A DNA stretch of 64,000 nt from Streptomyces sp. NBC_01197 (GTDB lineage Bacteria; Actinomycetota; Actinomycetes; Streptomycetales; Streptomycetaceae): the NCBI RefSeq assembly GCF_036010505.1, contig NZ_CP108569.1, forward strand, positions 806,001 through 870,000, in the 5' to 3' direction. Every line of letters starts with the position of its first letter. Within the stretch, counting starts at the first letter, position 1. Shown here piece by piece: positions 53,735 through 62,150 of the stretch. A model generated the notes under the pieces. The model was not told the DNA's origin. It did no database searches and saw nothing but the letters and a program-made list of their open reading frames with translations. A program made the position numbers and the translations under genes.

Positions 53735-54634
53735 TCAGATCACCGGAGGCCGGCCCAGTCGGGTCAGCCGCCAGACCGTACGCCATTTCATCGGTCGGCG
53801 TGGTCCGCAGGGAGTGGTCCAGCCCTCCTTGAACCCGCCGAACCAGGCCTTGAGCGCGGCTCCGGAGGGGCGGCGGACCAGCGTGAGCAGCATCCACACC
53901 CCCAGGTAGACCGGCACCAGCGGTGCGGGCAGATTCCGGCGGGCCAGCCAGACGCGGTTGCGGGCCACCATGCGGTGGTAGACCGCGTGCCGGGACGGGG
54001 CCGTGGTGGGGTGGTGCAGCACCATGTCGGACCGGTAGTCGATCATCCAGCCGGCGTCGAGGGCCCGCCACGCCAGGTCGGTCTCCTCGTGTGCGTAGAA
54101 GAACTCGCCGGGGAGCGGTCCTGCCTCGGCGATGACCTTGGACCGTACGGCGTTGGCCCCGCCGAGGAAGGTCGTGACCCGCGAGGAGTGCATGGGGTCG
54201 GAGGCTCGCAGCCGGGGGACGTGGCGGCGCGCGGTGACCCCGGTGTCGGGGTCGGCGATCCGGAAGCTGATGATGCCCAGCTCCGGGTCGGCCGCGAAGG
54301 CCTGGCGGCACAGCTCGGCCGTGTCGGTGTTGGGCAGCAGCCCGTCGTCGTCGAGGAAGAGCAGGATGTCCACGTCGGTGCCGGCCGGGCCGAAGGCCTC
54401 GATGCCGACGTTGCGGCCGCCGGGGATGCCCAGGTTCTCGGGCAGCTCGACGGTCCGTACGCCCTCGGGGACGTCCGGCACGGGTGCGCCGTTGCCGACG
54501 ACGACCGTCTGGACCGGGTCGCCGTCCTGCTTGGCCACGGAGTCCAGCAGTGCGCGCAGCTCGTCGGGGCGGTTGCCCATCGTGATGATGACCGCGCCGA
54601 CCTTCGCGGAGCCGCCCGCGCCGGGGGCCGTCAC
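53735..54634 (-). CDS. Glycosyltransferase family 2
   Basis: 299 residues. GT-A fold: VGAVIITMGNRPDELRALL, NLGIPGGRNVGI, DxD-type LFLDDDG and an acceptor-site HEETDLAWR (ED/ExD-like). C-terminal hydrophobic segment (VPVYLGVWMLLTLVRR) for membrane contact. The family uses nucleotide sugars to extend glycans. Start overlaps the CDP-alcohol transferase stop (GTGA), so it is part of the polymer operon. Confidence 0.92.
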   Translation of the reverse strand: MTAPGAGGSAKVGAVIITMGNRPDELRALLDSVAKQDGDPVQTVVVGNGAPVPDVPEGVRTVELPENLGIPGGRNVGIEAFGPAGTDVDILLFLDDDGLLPNTDTAELCRQAFAADPELGIISFRIADPDTGVTARRHVPRLRASDPMHSSRVTTFLGGANAVRSKVIAEAGPLPGEFFYAHEETDLAWRALDAGWMIDYRSDMVLHHPTTAPSRHAVYHRMVARNRVWLARRNLPAPLVPVYLGVWMLLTLVRRPSGAALKAWFGGFKEGWTTPCGPRRPMKWRTVWRLTRLGRPPVI

Positions 54635-55410
54635 TTGAGCCTGCTCGAAGCGAGGATGGACACGAGGTGGAGCAGGCTCTGCAGGAGCGCGATTCCGGCC
54701 AGCACGGCCACGCCGAGCCGGGAGAAGAACAGGTCACCCCTGATCTGGTCGACGATCGCAAGCACCAGGATCAGCAGCGACGCCTCGATCCCGAGGACGA
54801 GCCGGTGGAACTTGAGCGCCCCGGCCGCCCTGCGGGCCAGCGCCATGCCGGAGGAGCGCGGCTCGGAAGCCGTCTCCTTGACCGGCGGCAGCCCCTGCTG
54901 GTGACGGGCGACGCCGACGAGGTCGGTCTCGGACTTGATCATGACGGCGCCGAGGGCGGCGAGGGTGCCGAGGAAGGCCCAGAGCCAGTCGATCCGCCCG
55001 GAGCCCCAGAGGTCCGCCGCGCGCAGACCGAAGCCGACCAGGACCGCGGCGTCGCACACATAGGCGGCGACCCGGTCCACATAGACCCCGACCATCGAGT
55101 ACTGCTTCTTCCAGCGGGCGACCTCGCCGTCGACGCAGTCGATGAGCAGGTAGAGCTGGACCATCACCACGCCGAGCACGGCGCCCCAGACACCCGGCAC
55201 CAGGAGCGCCGGAGCGGCGAGGGCCGCGGCGACGGTCATCACGTAGGTCAGCTGGTTGGGCGTGATCCGCGTGTTCACCAGGTGCCGGTCCACGCGCAGC
55301 GATACCTCGCGCATGTAGAGCCGGCCGCCCCAGTGCTCGCCGCTCCGCCGGTCCTTGACGCCCGGAGGATGAACGACCGGTCGGAGTTCAGCTACCGATG
55401 GCTTTTGCAT
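54631..55410 (-). CDS. CDP-alcohol phosphatidyltransferase-fold protein with altered motif
   Basis: 259 residues, about six helices. The family motif is D91-x2-D94-G95-x2-A98-R99-x8-G108-x3-D112-x3-, but the final position, normally the fourth aspartate thought to be the catalytic base, is alanine (A116). Metal-binding aspartates are kept. It may be a modified or partner subunit rather than a classic transferase. ATG at 55410. It overlaps the preceding dehydrogenase gene by 23 bp. Confidence 0.88.
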   Translation of the reverse strand: MQKPSVAELRPVVHPPGVKDRRSGEHWGGRLYMREVSLRVDRHLVNTRITPNQLTYVMTVAAALAAPALLVPGVWGAVLGVVMVQLYLLIDCVDGEVARWKKQYSMVGVYVDRVAAYVCDAAVLVGFGLRAADLWGSGRIDWLWAFLGTLAALGAVMIKSETDLVGVARHQQGLPPVKETASEPRSSGMALARRAAGALKFHRLVLGIEASLLILVLAIVDQIRGDLFFSRLGVAVLAGIALLQSLLHLVSILASSRLK

Positions 55411-56449
55411 AGTCGGCGTAAGCGTCCTTGATCTGGTCTGCGGACAGGTTGAGGTGTTCCAGGATGGTGAAGCGCCCGGGGCGGGTCTGCGGGGCGTACT
55501 GGACGGCCTGGACGAACTCGTCCACGCTGAAGCCGAGTTCGCCGGGCAGTACCGGCAGGCCGTGCCGGCGCAGGACGTCCGCGAAGAGCGCGGACTCGTC
55601 GGCCGCCCCGCGCAGGTGCATCGCGAAGGCGGCGCCGAGACCGACCTGTTCGCCGTGGCTGCCGGCCCGCCGGGGGAAGAGCAGGTCGAAGGCGTGGCAG
55701 ATCTCGTGGCAGGCGCCGGACGAGGGCCTGGTGTCGCCACTGATCGAGATCGCGATGCCGGAGAGGACGAGCCCCTCGGCGAGCACCATCAGGAACTCGT
55801 CGTCGCCGACCCCGCCGGGGTGGCGCAGGACCGCCTCGCCCGCGGTGCGGGCCATGGCCGCCGCCAGCCCGTCGACCGCTTCGCCGTTCACCTTGTGGGA
55901 CAGCTCCCAGTCGGCGATGGCCGAGATGTTGGAGATGGCGTCGCCGACGCCGGAGCGGATGAAGCGGGGCGGTGCCTCGCGGATCACATCGAGGTCGACG
56001 ACGATCGCGATGGGGGTCGGGACCCCGTACGAGCCGCGTCCGTTGTCGTTGTCGAGGGTCGACACCGGCGAGCAGATGCCGTCGTGCGAGAGGTTCGTCG
56101 CGACGGCGACCATCGGAAGGCCCACCCGGGCCGCCGCGTACTTCGTCACGTCGATGATCTTGCCGCCGCCGAGACCGACCACCGCGTCGTACCGCTTGCC
56201 CTTGATCCCGTCGGCCAGCCGCACTGCGGAGTCGATGGTGCCGTCGGCGACCGAGTACCAGTCGGCGCCGGGCAGTACCGGTGCGAGCCGCTCGCGCAGC
56301 GCCCGGCCCGATCCGTCACTGACGGCGAGGGCGAGCTTGCCCGAGGCCGAGATCCGCTGGTCGGCGAGGAGGCCCGCCAGGTCGTCGAGGGCGCCGCTGC
56401 TGATGTCGACGACGACCGGGGACGGGATGAGCCTCGTCAGTACTGGCAC
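55388..56449 (-). CDS. Glycerol-1-phosphate dehydrogenase-like (iron-containing ADH fold)
   Basis: 353 residues. NAD-binding GLGGGKIIDVTKYAA, VATNLSHDGICSPVS and metal-ligand region with CHEICHAFD and AGSHGEQVGLG. This set matches the sn-glycerol-1-phosphate dehydrogenase branch (EgsA/AraM) rather than glycerol dehydrogenase. Expected reaction: reduction of dihydroxyacetone phosphate to sn-glycerol-1-phosphate, the archaeal enantiomer. Overlaps the nucleotidyltransferase gene by 13 bp, implying that the product is activated with a nucleotide (inferred). Confidence 0.9.
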   Translation of the reverse strand: MPVLTRLIPSPVVVDISSGALDDLAGLLADQRISASGKLALAVSDGSGRALRERLAPVLPGADWYSVADGTIDSAVRLADGIKGKRYDAVVGLGGGKIIDVTKYAAARVGLPMVAVATNLSHDGICSPVSTLDNDNGRGSYGVPTPIAIVVDLDVIREAPPRFIRSGVGDAISNISAIADWELSHKVNGEAVDGLAAAMARTAGEAVLRHPGGVGDDEFLMVLAEGLVLSGIAISISGDTRPSSGACHEICHAFDLLFPRRAGSHGEQVGLGAAFAMHLRGAADESALFADVLRRHGLPVLPGELGFSVDEFVQAVQYAPQTRPGRFTILEHLNLSADQIKDAYADYAKAIGS

Positions 56450-57189
56450 GCGATGCCACGGCCCTTCGCGAGGTCGTCGTGGTTGTCGATCTCGACCCAG
56501 GCGACATCGCCTATCGGGGCCACGTCGATACGGAAGCCGCGGTTCACCAGCTCCTGGTAGCCGTCCTCGTAGTAGAGGTCGGGGTCGCGCTCGAAGGTGA
56601 CCTTGAGCGCGTCCGCGAGCTCTTCGGCGGCCTCGGGCTCGATGAGGGTGACCCCGATGTACTCGCCGGTGGCCGTCGAGGGGTCCATCAGCTTGGTGAT
56701 CCTGGTCACGGCGTCGGTGCCGTCCGTGATGACCTTCATCTCCTCGTCGGCGAGGTGCTTCACCGTGTCGAGGGCGAGGACGATCCGCCGGCCGTCACCG
56801 CGCGCGGCGAGCAGCGTCTTCTCGACGGAGACCGGGTGCACGGTGTCGCCGTTGGCGAGGATCACACCCTGCTTGAGCACTTCGCGGGCGCACCAGAGGG
56901 AGTAGGCGTTGTTCCACTCCTCGGCCTTGTCGTTGTCGATCAGCGTGATCGTGACGCCGTACTTGGCCTCGAACTCCGCACGGCGGGCGTACACCGCTTC
57001 CTTGCGGTAGCCGACGACGACCGCGACCTCGGTGAGTCCGACCTCGGCGAAGTTGCTCAGCGCGATGTCGAGAACGGTGGTCGGCTCGCCCTCCCCCTCG
57101 GGGCCGACGGGCACGAGGGCCTTGGGCAGCGTGTCGGTGTAGGGGCGCAGACGCCTGCCTGCGCCGGCCGCCAGTACGAGGCCGATCAT
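56437..57189 (-). CDS. Sugar/polyol-phosphate nucleotidyltransferase
   Basis: 250 residues. N-terminal nucleotide motif LVLAAGAGRRLRPYTDTLPK, NGDTVH, and EIDNHDDLAKG at the C-terminus, the pattern of phosphocholine or inositol-1-phosphate cytidylyltransferases. Given a polyol-phosphate dehydrogenase downstream and two CDP-alcohol transferases around it, CTP is the likely nucleotide, giving CDP-glycerol or CDP-inositol (inferred). Overlaps the next gene by 4 bp. Confidence 0.9.
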   Translation of the reverse strand: MIGLVLAAGAGRRLRPYTDTLPKALVPVGPEGEGEPTTVLDIALSNFAEVGLTEVAVVVGYRKEAVYARRAEFEAKYGVTITLIDNDKAEEWNNAYSLWCAREVLKQGVILANGDTVHPVSVEKTLLAARGDGRRIVLALDTVKHLADEEMKVITDGTDAVTRITKLMDPSTATGEYIGVTLIEPEAAEELADALKVTFERDPDLYYEDGYQELVNRGFRIDVAPIGDVAWVEIDNHDDLAKGRGIACQY

Positions 57190-58961
57190 GCGGGTTCTCC
57201 TTCGTCATGTACAGCGGGTGCTCCGGAGGACACCCAGAAGCGGATGCTCTCCGCGAGCACCACGATCGCCACGGCCACGGCGAGCACCGTGAGCGCGACG
57301 GCGAAACCGCCACCGGCGGTGTGCCGTGTCGTCAGCACGGCGGCGAGTACGGCGACCACCAGGGTCCGGCCTTCGTGACCGCCGATCGTACGCACGAGCC
57401 ACCGGGGCGGCGCGCCAGTGCCGCCCTTGATGCGGTACACCGTGTCGTAGTGATGGTAGGCGACGGCGCCGACCAGGCCGAAGGCCGCGGGCAGCGCCTC
57501 GTGGACATCGGAGCGGGCCGCCAGCACGAGGATGGTGACGTATTCGGCGGCCCGGAAGACCGGGGGCACCAGCCAGTCGAGGGCGCCCTTGAGCGGTCGC
57601 GAGACGGCCGTTCCGGAGAGTACGCAGTACAGGGCGGCTCCCGCGGCGGGCCACCAGCTGCCGACCGGCGCGAAGAGTGACACGGCCACCACGAGGGCGC
57701 CGCCCACGAACGCGATCACCGGCAGGGCGCCGCGCGGTCCCCTGAGGAACCGTGCGAAGAGCTGGGCGAGCGGGCCGGAGTCAGCGAGATCGGCGAGTGC
57801 CTGGGCGGCGCGGTCGGTACGGGTGGCCCGGCGGGTCAGCGAGCGCAGGATCCGGCCGGCCGTGGTGTAGCAGGCGGCCAGGGCGCAGCCGACGAGCAGC
57901 GCGTAGAAGACGATCCGGGGGGTGGTCACCGCGGTGAGCACAGCGATCATGGCCCAGCGTTCACCGATCGGGAGCACGATCATGCGGCGCACCCAGACCG
58001 TCCAGCCGACGCTGTCGAGCTTGTCGGAGAGGGCGGCGGTGGGACTGGTGTTGCCCGTCGCGTCGTGGTTCGCCTCGTTGAAGGAGAAGTCCACGACGTG
58101 GCGGCAGGTCTGGAGGACCATCGCGCCGAGGGCCAGCACCCAGACGTCGTCGCCGTTGCGGGCCGCGCCCAGCGCGAGCCCCGCGTAGTAGGCGTACTCC
58201 TTGGCCCGGTCGAAGGTCGCGTCCAGCCAGGCGCCGAGCGTCGAGTACTGGAGCGAGTACCGGGCGAGCTGACCGTCCGTGCAGTCCAGCACGAAGGAGC
58301 AGATCAGCAGCACTCCGGCGGCGATGTATCCGCCGCGGGTGCCGGTCGCCGCGCAGGCCGCCGCTATCAGCGCGGTGATCAGCGAGGCGGTGGTGACCTG
58401 GTTCGGGGTCAGCCCGTGGCGGGCGCACCAGCGCGCGATGTACCGCGAGTAGGGGCTGATGCAGTACGTCGTGAAGAAGCCGTCCCGGGACTTCACCGCC
58501 GTACGGAGCCGCACGGCCTCGTCATCGATGGCGGCGACAGCGGCCCTGGCCTCGTGGCGGGACTGCGGGCCCTGCGGGACCGAGGCGATCAAGGTGCCCA
58601 GTTCGGGGCGGTGTACGGGGGTCCCGGCGCCGTCCAGCGCCGCGGCCAGGGCATCGGGACGCGGTTCCGCACCGGCCAGTACGCGGTTGAGCGCGGGGCG
58701 CGCCTCGGGCTGGACGGTGAGCGCACCGGGGACAGCGGCCGCCGCGAAGCGGGGATCGGTCAGCCCGAGGCGGAGCGAGTGGAGGTGGCCGACGAAACGG
58801 GTGTCGACGACCGCCACGCGCTCGTCGGCGGGTGCGGCGGTGAGCAGCTTCGCGGTCTCTGCCGCGTCGGCTGCGACGCGTACATCGAAGCCCAGCGACC
58901 GCAGATCGCCCTCCAGCGACGATCCGGGTACCGGCGCACCGGCGAGGATGGCGGTCGACAG
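57186..58961 (-). CDS. Two-domain CDP-alcohol phosphatidyltransferase (possible CTG start)
   Basis: 591 residues if it begins at the CTG of 58961; 543 if at GTG 58817. The upstream 48 codons are in frame, bounded by a TGA and preceded by AAGGAG 9 nt from the CTG, and their translation (STAILAGAPVPGSSLEGDLR) is protein-like and hydrophobic at the start. The first ~160 residues form a Rossmann-like region, then a complete CDP-alcohol motif D226-x2-D229-G-x2-A-R...G243-x3-D247-x3-D251, then about ten helices. I recall a DUF5941 label for Streptomyces proteins of this shape. First gene of the operon. Confidence 0.85.
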   Translation of the reverse strand: MSTAILAGAPVPGSSLEGDLRSLGFDVRVAADAAETAKLLTAAPADERVAVVDTRFVGHLHSLRLGLTDPRFAAAAVPGALTVQPEARPALNRVLAGAEPRPDALAAALDGAGTPVHRPELGTLIASVPQGPQSRHEARAAVAAIDDEAVRLRTAVKSRDGFFTTYCISPYSRYIARWCARHGLTPNQVTTASLITALIAAACAATGTRGGYIAAGVLLICSFVLDCTDGQLARYSLQYSTLGAWLDATFDRAKEYAYYAGLALGAARNGDDVWVLALGAMVLQTCRHVVDFSFNEANHDATGNTSPTAALSDKLDSVGWTVWVRRMIVLPIGERWAMIAVLTAVTTPRIVFYALLVGCALAACYTTAGRILRSLTRRATRTDRAAQALADLADSGPLAQLFARFLRGPRGALPVIAFVGGALVVAVSLFAPVGSWWPAAGAALYCVLSGTAVSRPLKGALDWLVPPVFRAAEYVTILVLAARSDVHEALPAAFGLVGAVAYHHYDTVYRIKGGTGAPPRWLVRTIGGHEGRTLVVAVLAAVLTTRHTAGGGFAVALTVLAVAVAIVVLAESIRFWVSSGAPAVHDEGEPA

Positions 58962-59224
58962 ACGAACTCACTCCTTGGAGCTGGCGTGACACACGCGGAG
59001 ACGGCCCGCTCCCGGCAGGGACGGGCGGCATGTCGGCAGAGGCTATCGGATGGACTGAAGCAGGAGTTCACGGGCTGTTTACGTCCCGATCCGACCGGGC
59101 ATGACCCCGCGCCACCTGCTGCGGTCATCATGATCGATCCATGCCTCGCCCCACAAACCGTGTCCCCGCTCCGCCCGGAAGCGGCGGGGCCTGGGTGTCT
59201 CAGGGGTGTCTTAGGGTGGCCGGT

Positions 59225-60208
59225 ATGACGTGGCTGATCACAGGCGGGGCGGGGTACATCGGAGCGCATGTGGCGCGGGCGATGGTCGCGGACGGCGAGC
59301 GGGTGGTCGTGCTGGACGACCTGTCGAGCGGGCTCGCCGAGCGCCTTCCGGCCGGAGTCGAGCTGGTGCGCGGCTCGGTGCTCGACCGCGGGCTCCTGGA
59401 CGCCACCCTGGCCGGCCACGACGTCACGGGGGTGGTGCATCTCGCGGGCAAGAAGCAGGTCGGGGAGTCCGTCGAGCACCCGCTGAGCTACTACCGGGAC
59501 AATGTGCACGGCCTGACCGTGGTGCTGGAGGCCGTGGTCGCTGCCGGGGTGCGGCGCTTCCTCTTCTCGTCTTCGGCCGCCGTCTACGGCGTCCCCGATG
59601 TGGAGCTGATCACCGAGTCGACGCCCTGCGCGCCGATCAATCCGTACGGCGAGACGAAGCTGGCCGGCGAGTGGCTGGTACGGGCGGCGGGCAAGGCGCA
59701 CGGGCTGTCCACCGCCTGCCTGCGCTACTTCAACGTGGCGGGTGCGGCCGCGCCCGGGCTGGCCGACATCGGGGTCCACAACGTCATCCCGATGTTCTTC
59801 GACCGGCTGACCCGCGGTGAGGACCCGCGGATCTTCGGCGCCGACTACGCCACACCCGACGGCACCTGTATCCGTGACTACATCCATGTCGCCGATCTCG
59901 CCGACGCCCATGTCGCCGTGGCCCGCAAACTGTCTCCCGACGGCGGTGCGGGGGATCTCACACTCAATGTCGGCCGGGGTACGGGCGTATCGGTACGCGA
60001 ACTGGCCGACCTCGTCGCCTCGGTCACCGGGCTGCCGACGTCCCCCGTGGTCGAGCCGCGCCGCCCGGGCGACGCGGCGAAGGCCGTCGCTTCGGGCGAG
60101 CTGATCGCCAGGGAGCTCGGCTGGAAAGCCTCGCGCGGGGTGCGCGAGATGGTCGGGTCGGCCTGGGATGGCTGGTGTCTGCGACACCCCGGCGCGCGCC
60201 GCAAATGA
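59225..60208 (+). CDS. galE: UDP-glucose 4-epimerase-like (GalE)
   Basis: 327 residues. NAD-binding GGAGYIG at 7-13, catalytic YxxxK at 141-145 (NPYGETK), SSAAVYG serine loop, and RDYIHVADLADAH. Extended SDR, UDP-glucose/UDP-galactose epimerase type; could also act on UDP-GlcNAc. Divergent from the polymer operon across 263 bp, so it may supply the sugar nucleotide for the glycosyltransferase. ATG at 59225. Confidence 0.93.
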   Translation: MTWLITGGAGYIGAHVARAMVADGERVVVLDDLSSGLAERLPAGVELVRGSVLDRGLLDATLAGHDVTGVVHLAGKKQVGESVEHPLSYYRDNVHGLTVVLEAVVAAGVRRFLFSSSAAVYGVPDVELITESTPCAPINPYGETKLAGEWLVRAAGKAHGLSTACLRYFNVAGAAAPGLADIGVHNVIPMFFDRLTRGEDPRIFGADYATPDGTCIRDYIHVADLADAHVAVARKLSPDGGAGDLTLNVGRGTGVSVRELADLVASVTGLPTSPVVEPRRPGDAAKAVASGELIARELGWKASRGVREMVGSAWDGWCLRHPGARRK

Positions 60209-60223
60209 TCTCGCGCCCCATCT

Positions 60224-60249
60224 TGACCTGCCATTATTTCCGCAGGTCA
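60224..60249. promoter_or_regulatory. Inverted repeat between galE-like gene and CDF gene
   Basis: TGACCTGC / GCAGGTCA, perfect 8-bp arms with an AT-rich 10-nt centre (contains TTATTT), followed by GTCAG/CTGAC. Either a weak terminator for the epimerase gene or an operator for the metal exporter. Confidence 0.35.
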
Positions 60250-60350
60250 GAGTAGCTGACAATGGTGTTCGGTCTCGTGTTGCCCGATACCCCTGCCCCG
60301 TAGTTGGCTGACCTCTCGGACCGGCACGCTCACGATCGGGAGGCGCTCTC

Positions 60351-61292
60351 ATGGGGGCTGGGCACGACCACGGGCATGCGCACGGCGGACCGCCGCCGAC
60401 CGGGACCGCCGGGGCCGCTCACCGGGTCCGCCTGCGCATCGCGCTCTGCATCACGCTGACCGTGATGGTGGTGGAGATCGCCGGCGGCCTGCTGGCCGAC
60501 TCGCTGGCGCTGCTCGCGGACGCGACGCATATGGCGACGGACGCGCTCGGCCTGGCGATGGCACTCCTGGCGATCCACTTCGCCAACCTCCCCGCCAGCG
60601 GGAACCGGACCTTCGGCTATGCGCGGGCGGAGATCCTGGCCGCGCTCGCCAACTGCCTTCTACTGCTGGGCGTGGGCGGTTATGTCCTGTACGAGGCGAT
60701 TCAGCGCTTCATCACGCCGACCGAGACGGCGGGCGGCCTGACGATCGTTTTCGGCCTCATCGGGCTGGCCGCCAACATGATCTCGCTCTCCGTCCTCGTC
60801 CGCGGACAGCAGGAGAGCATCAATGTCCGCGGCGCCTATCTGGAGGTGATGGCCGACGCGCTCGGCTCGGTCGCCGTGCTGATCTCGGCCACCCTCATCC
60901 TGACGACCGGCTGGCAGGCGGCCGACCCGCTGGCCTCGATCGTCATCGGCCTCATGATCGTTCCGCGTACGGTCAAGCTGCTGCGCGAGACGCTCGACGT
61001 ACTGCTGGAAGCGGCCCCGAAGAACGTCGACATGGGCGAGGTCCGGGCCCATATCCTGGGCCTTCCCGGGGTGGCCGACGTCCATGATCTGCATGCGTGG
61101 ACGATCACTTCGGGGATGCCGGTCCTCTCCGCGCACGTGGTGGTCAGCCCCGGCACCCTGGACGCGATCGGCCACGAGAAGATGCTGCACGACCTGCAGG
61201 GCTGCCTAGGCGCCCACTTCGACGTCGCGCACTGCACCTTCCAGCTGGAGCCGGGCGGCCACGCGGAGCACGAGGCGAAGCTCTGCCACTGA
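60351..61292 (+). CDS. Cation diffusion facilitator (zinc/cobalt exporter)
   Basis: 313 residues. His-rich N-terminus (GHDHGHAHGG), six helices, zinc-site motifs LLADATHMATD (helix 2) and EVMADALGS (helix 5), and a C-terminal cytoplasmic domain with DVHDLHAWTITS. Proton-coupled efflux of Zn(II), Co(II) or Cd(II) (CzcD/ZitB type). Own transcription unit. Confidence 0.95.
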   Translation: MGAGHDHGHAHGGPPPTGTAGAAHRVRLRIALCITLTVMVVEIAGGLLADSLALLADATHMATDALGLAMALLAIHFANLPASGNRTFGYARAEILAALANCLLLLGVGGYVLYEAIQRFITPTETAGGLTIVFGLIGLAANMISLSVLVRGQQESINVRGAYLEVMADALGSVAVLISATLILTTGWQAADPLASIVIGLMIVPRTVKLLRETLDVLLEAAPKNVDMGEVRAHILGLPGVADVHDLHAWTITSGMPVLSAHVVVSPGTLDAIGHEKMLHDLQGCLGAHFDVAHCTFQLEPGGHAEHEAKLCH

Positions 61293-61589
61293 GGCTTTCT
61301 TCGTCCTGCTGACCGAACACCCCCTCGGCGGCGGCGTGTTCAGTCCCACCCGGGCGGAAGGCACGTGGACCACCGCGCGTACGGCGACGCATACGGATTG
61401 TGCAGCATATGCGCCGCACCCGAGCCACGGGGCCGGTTTCCCGGCAGCCGCCGAATTCTGATATTCCGGTCGGTGGCTCTGCCACGCAGTGTGGCGGGGG
61501 CACCGACACGTCCCGCGCTCCGAAGTGCGGACAAGCCGCTTTTGTACGGCAGACTGAGGAGCCGGTGACGCCCGATGCGAAGGATGGTT
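61293..61589. other. Intergenic gap before idi
   Basis: 297 bp with no gene or strong hairpin. Lower in GC near 61380-61470. It should contain the idi promoter, but no -35/-10 pair stands out. Confidence 0.4.
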
Positions 61590-62150
61590 ATGTCGAACGG
61601 CGCAGCAGAAGCGATCATGCTCGAACTGGTCGATGAGAGCGGCAGGACCATCGGAACGGCGGAGAAGCTCGCCGCCCACCAGGCACCCGGTCAGCTGCAC
61701 CGGGCCTTCTCGGTGTTCCTCTTCGACGGGGCGGGGCGACTGCTGATCCAGCGTCGGGCACTGGGCAAGTACCACTCCCCAGGCGTGTGGTCCAACACCT
61801 GTTGCGGGCATCCTTATCCCGGCGAATCCCCCTTCGCGGCGGCGGCCCGGCGCACCTATGAGGAGTTGGGTATCTCCCCGGCACTGCTCGCCGAGGCCGG
61901 CACAGTGCGTTACAACCACCCGGACCCCGACTCGGGCCTGGTGGAGCAGGAGTTCAATCACCTGTTCGTCGGACTCGCCCAGGCGGAACTGCGGCCGGAC
62001 CCGGACGAGGTGGACGACACGGCGTTCGTCACCGCCGCCGAACTGGGCGAGCGGCACTCCTCCGCGCCGTTCTCCTCGTGGTTCATGACGGTGCTCGACG
62101 CCGCGCGCCCCGCCGTCAGAGAGCTGACGGGGCCGAACGGGGGCTGGTAA
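61590..62150 (+). CDS. idi: Isopentenyl-diphosphate isomerase, type 1
   Basis: 186 residues. Nudix-type fold: HRAFSVFLFDGAGRLLIQRR, WSNTCCGHPYPGE with catalytic C72 and H74, and RRTYEELGI. Interconverts IPP and DMAPP, feeding the prenyl synthase and hopanoid genes about 10 kb away. ATG 61590 chosen for AAGGA 5 nt upstream; in-frame ATG 61575 is an alternative. Its 3' end overlaps the convergent anti-sigma gene by 35 bp. Confidence 0.96.
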   Translation: MSNGAAEAIMLELVDESGRTIGTAEKLAAHQAPGQLHRAFSVFLFDGAGRLLIQRRALGKYHSPGVWSNTCCGHPYPGESPFAAAARRTYEELGISPALLAEAGTVRYNHPDPDSGLVEQEFNHLFVGLAQAELRPDPDEVDDTAFVTAAELGERHSSAPFSSWFMTVLDAARPAVRELTGPNGGW

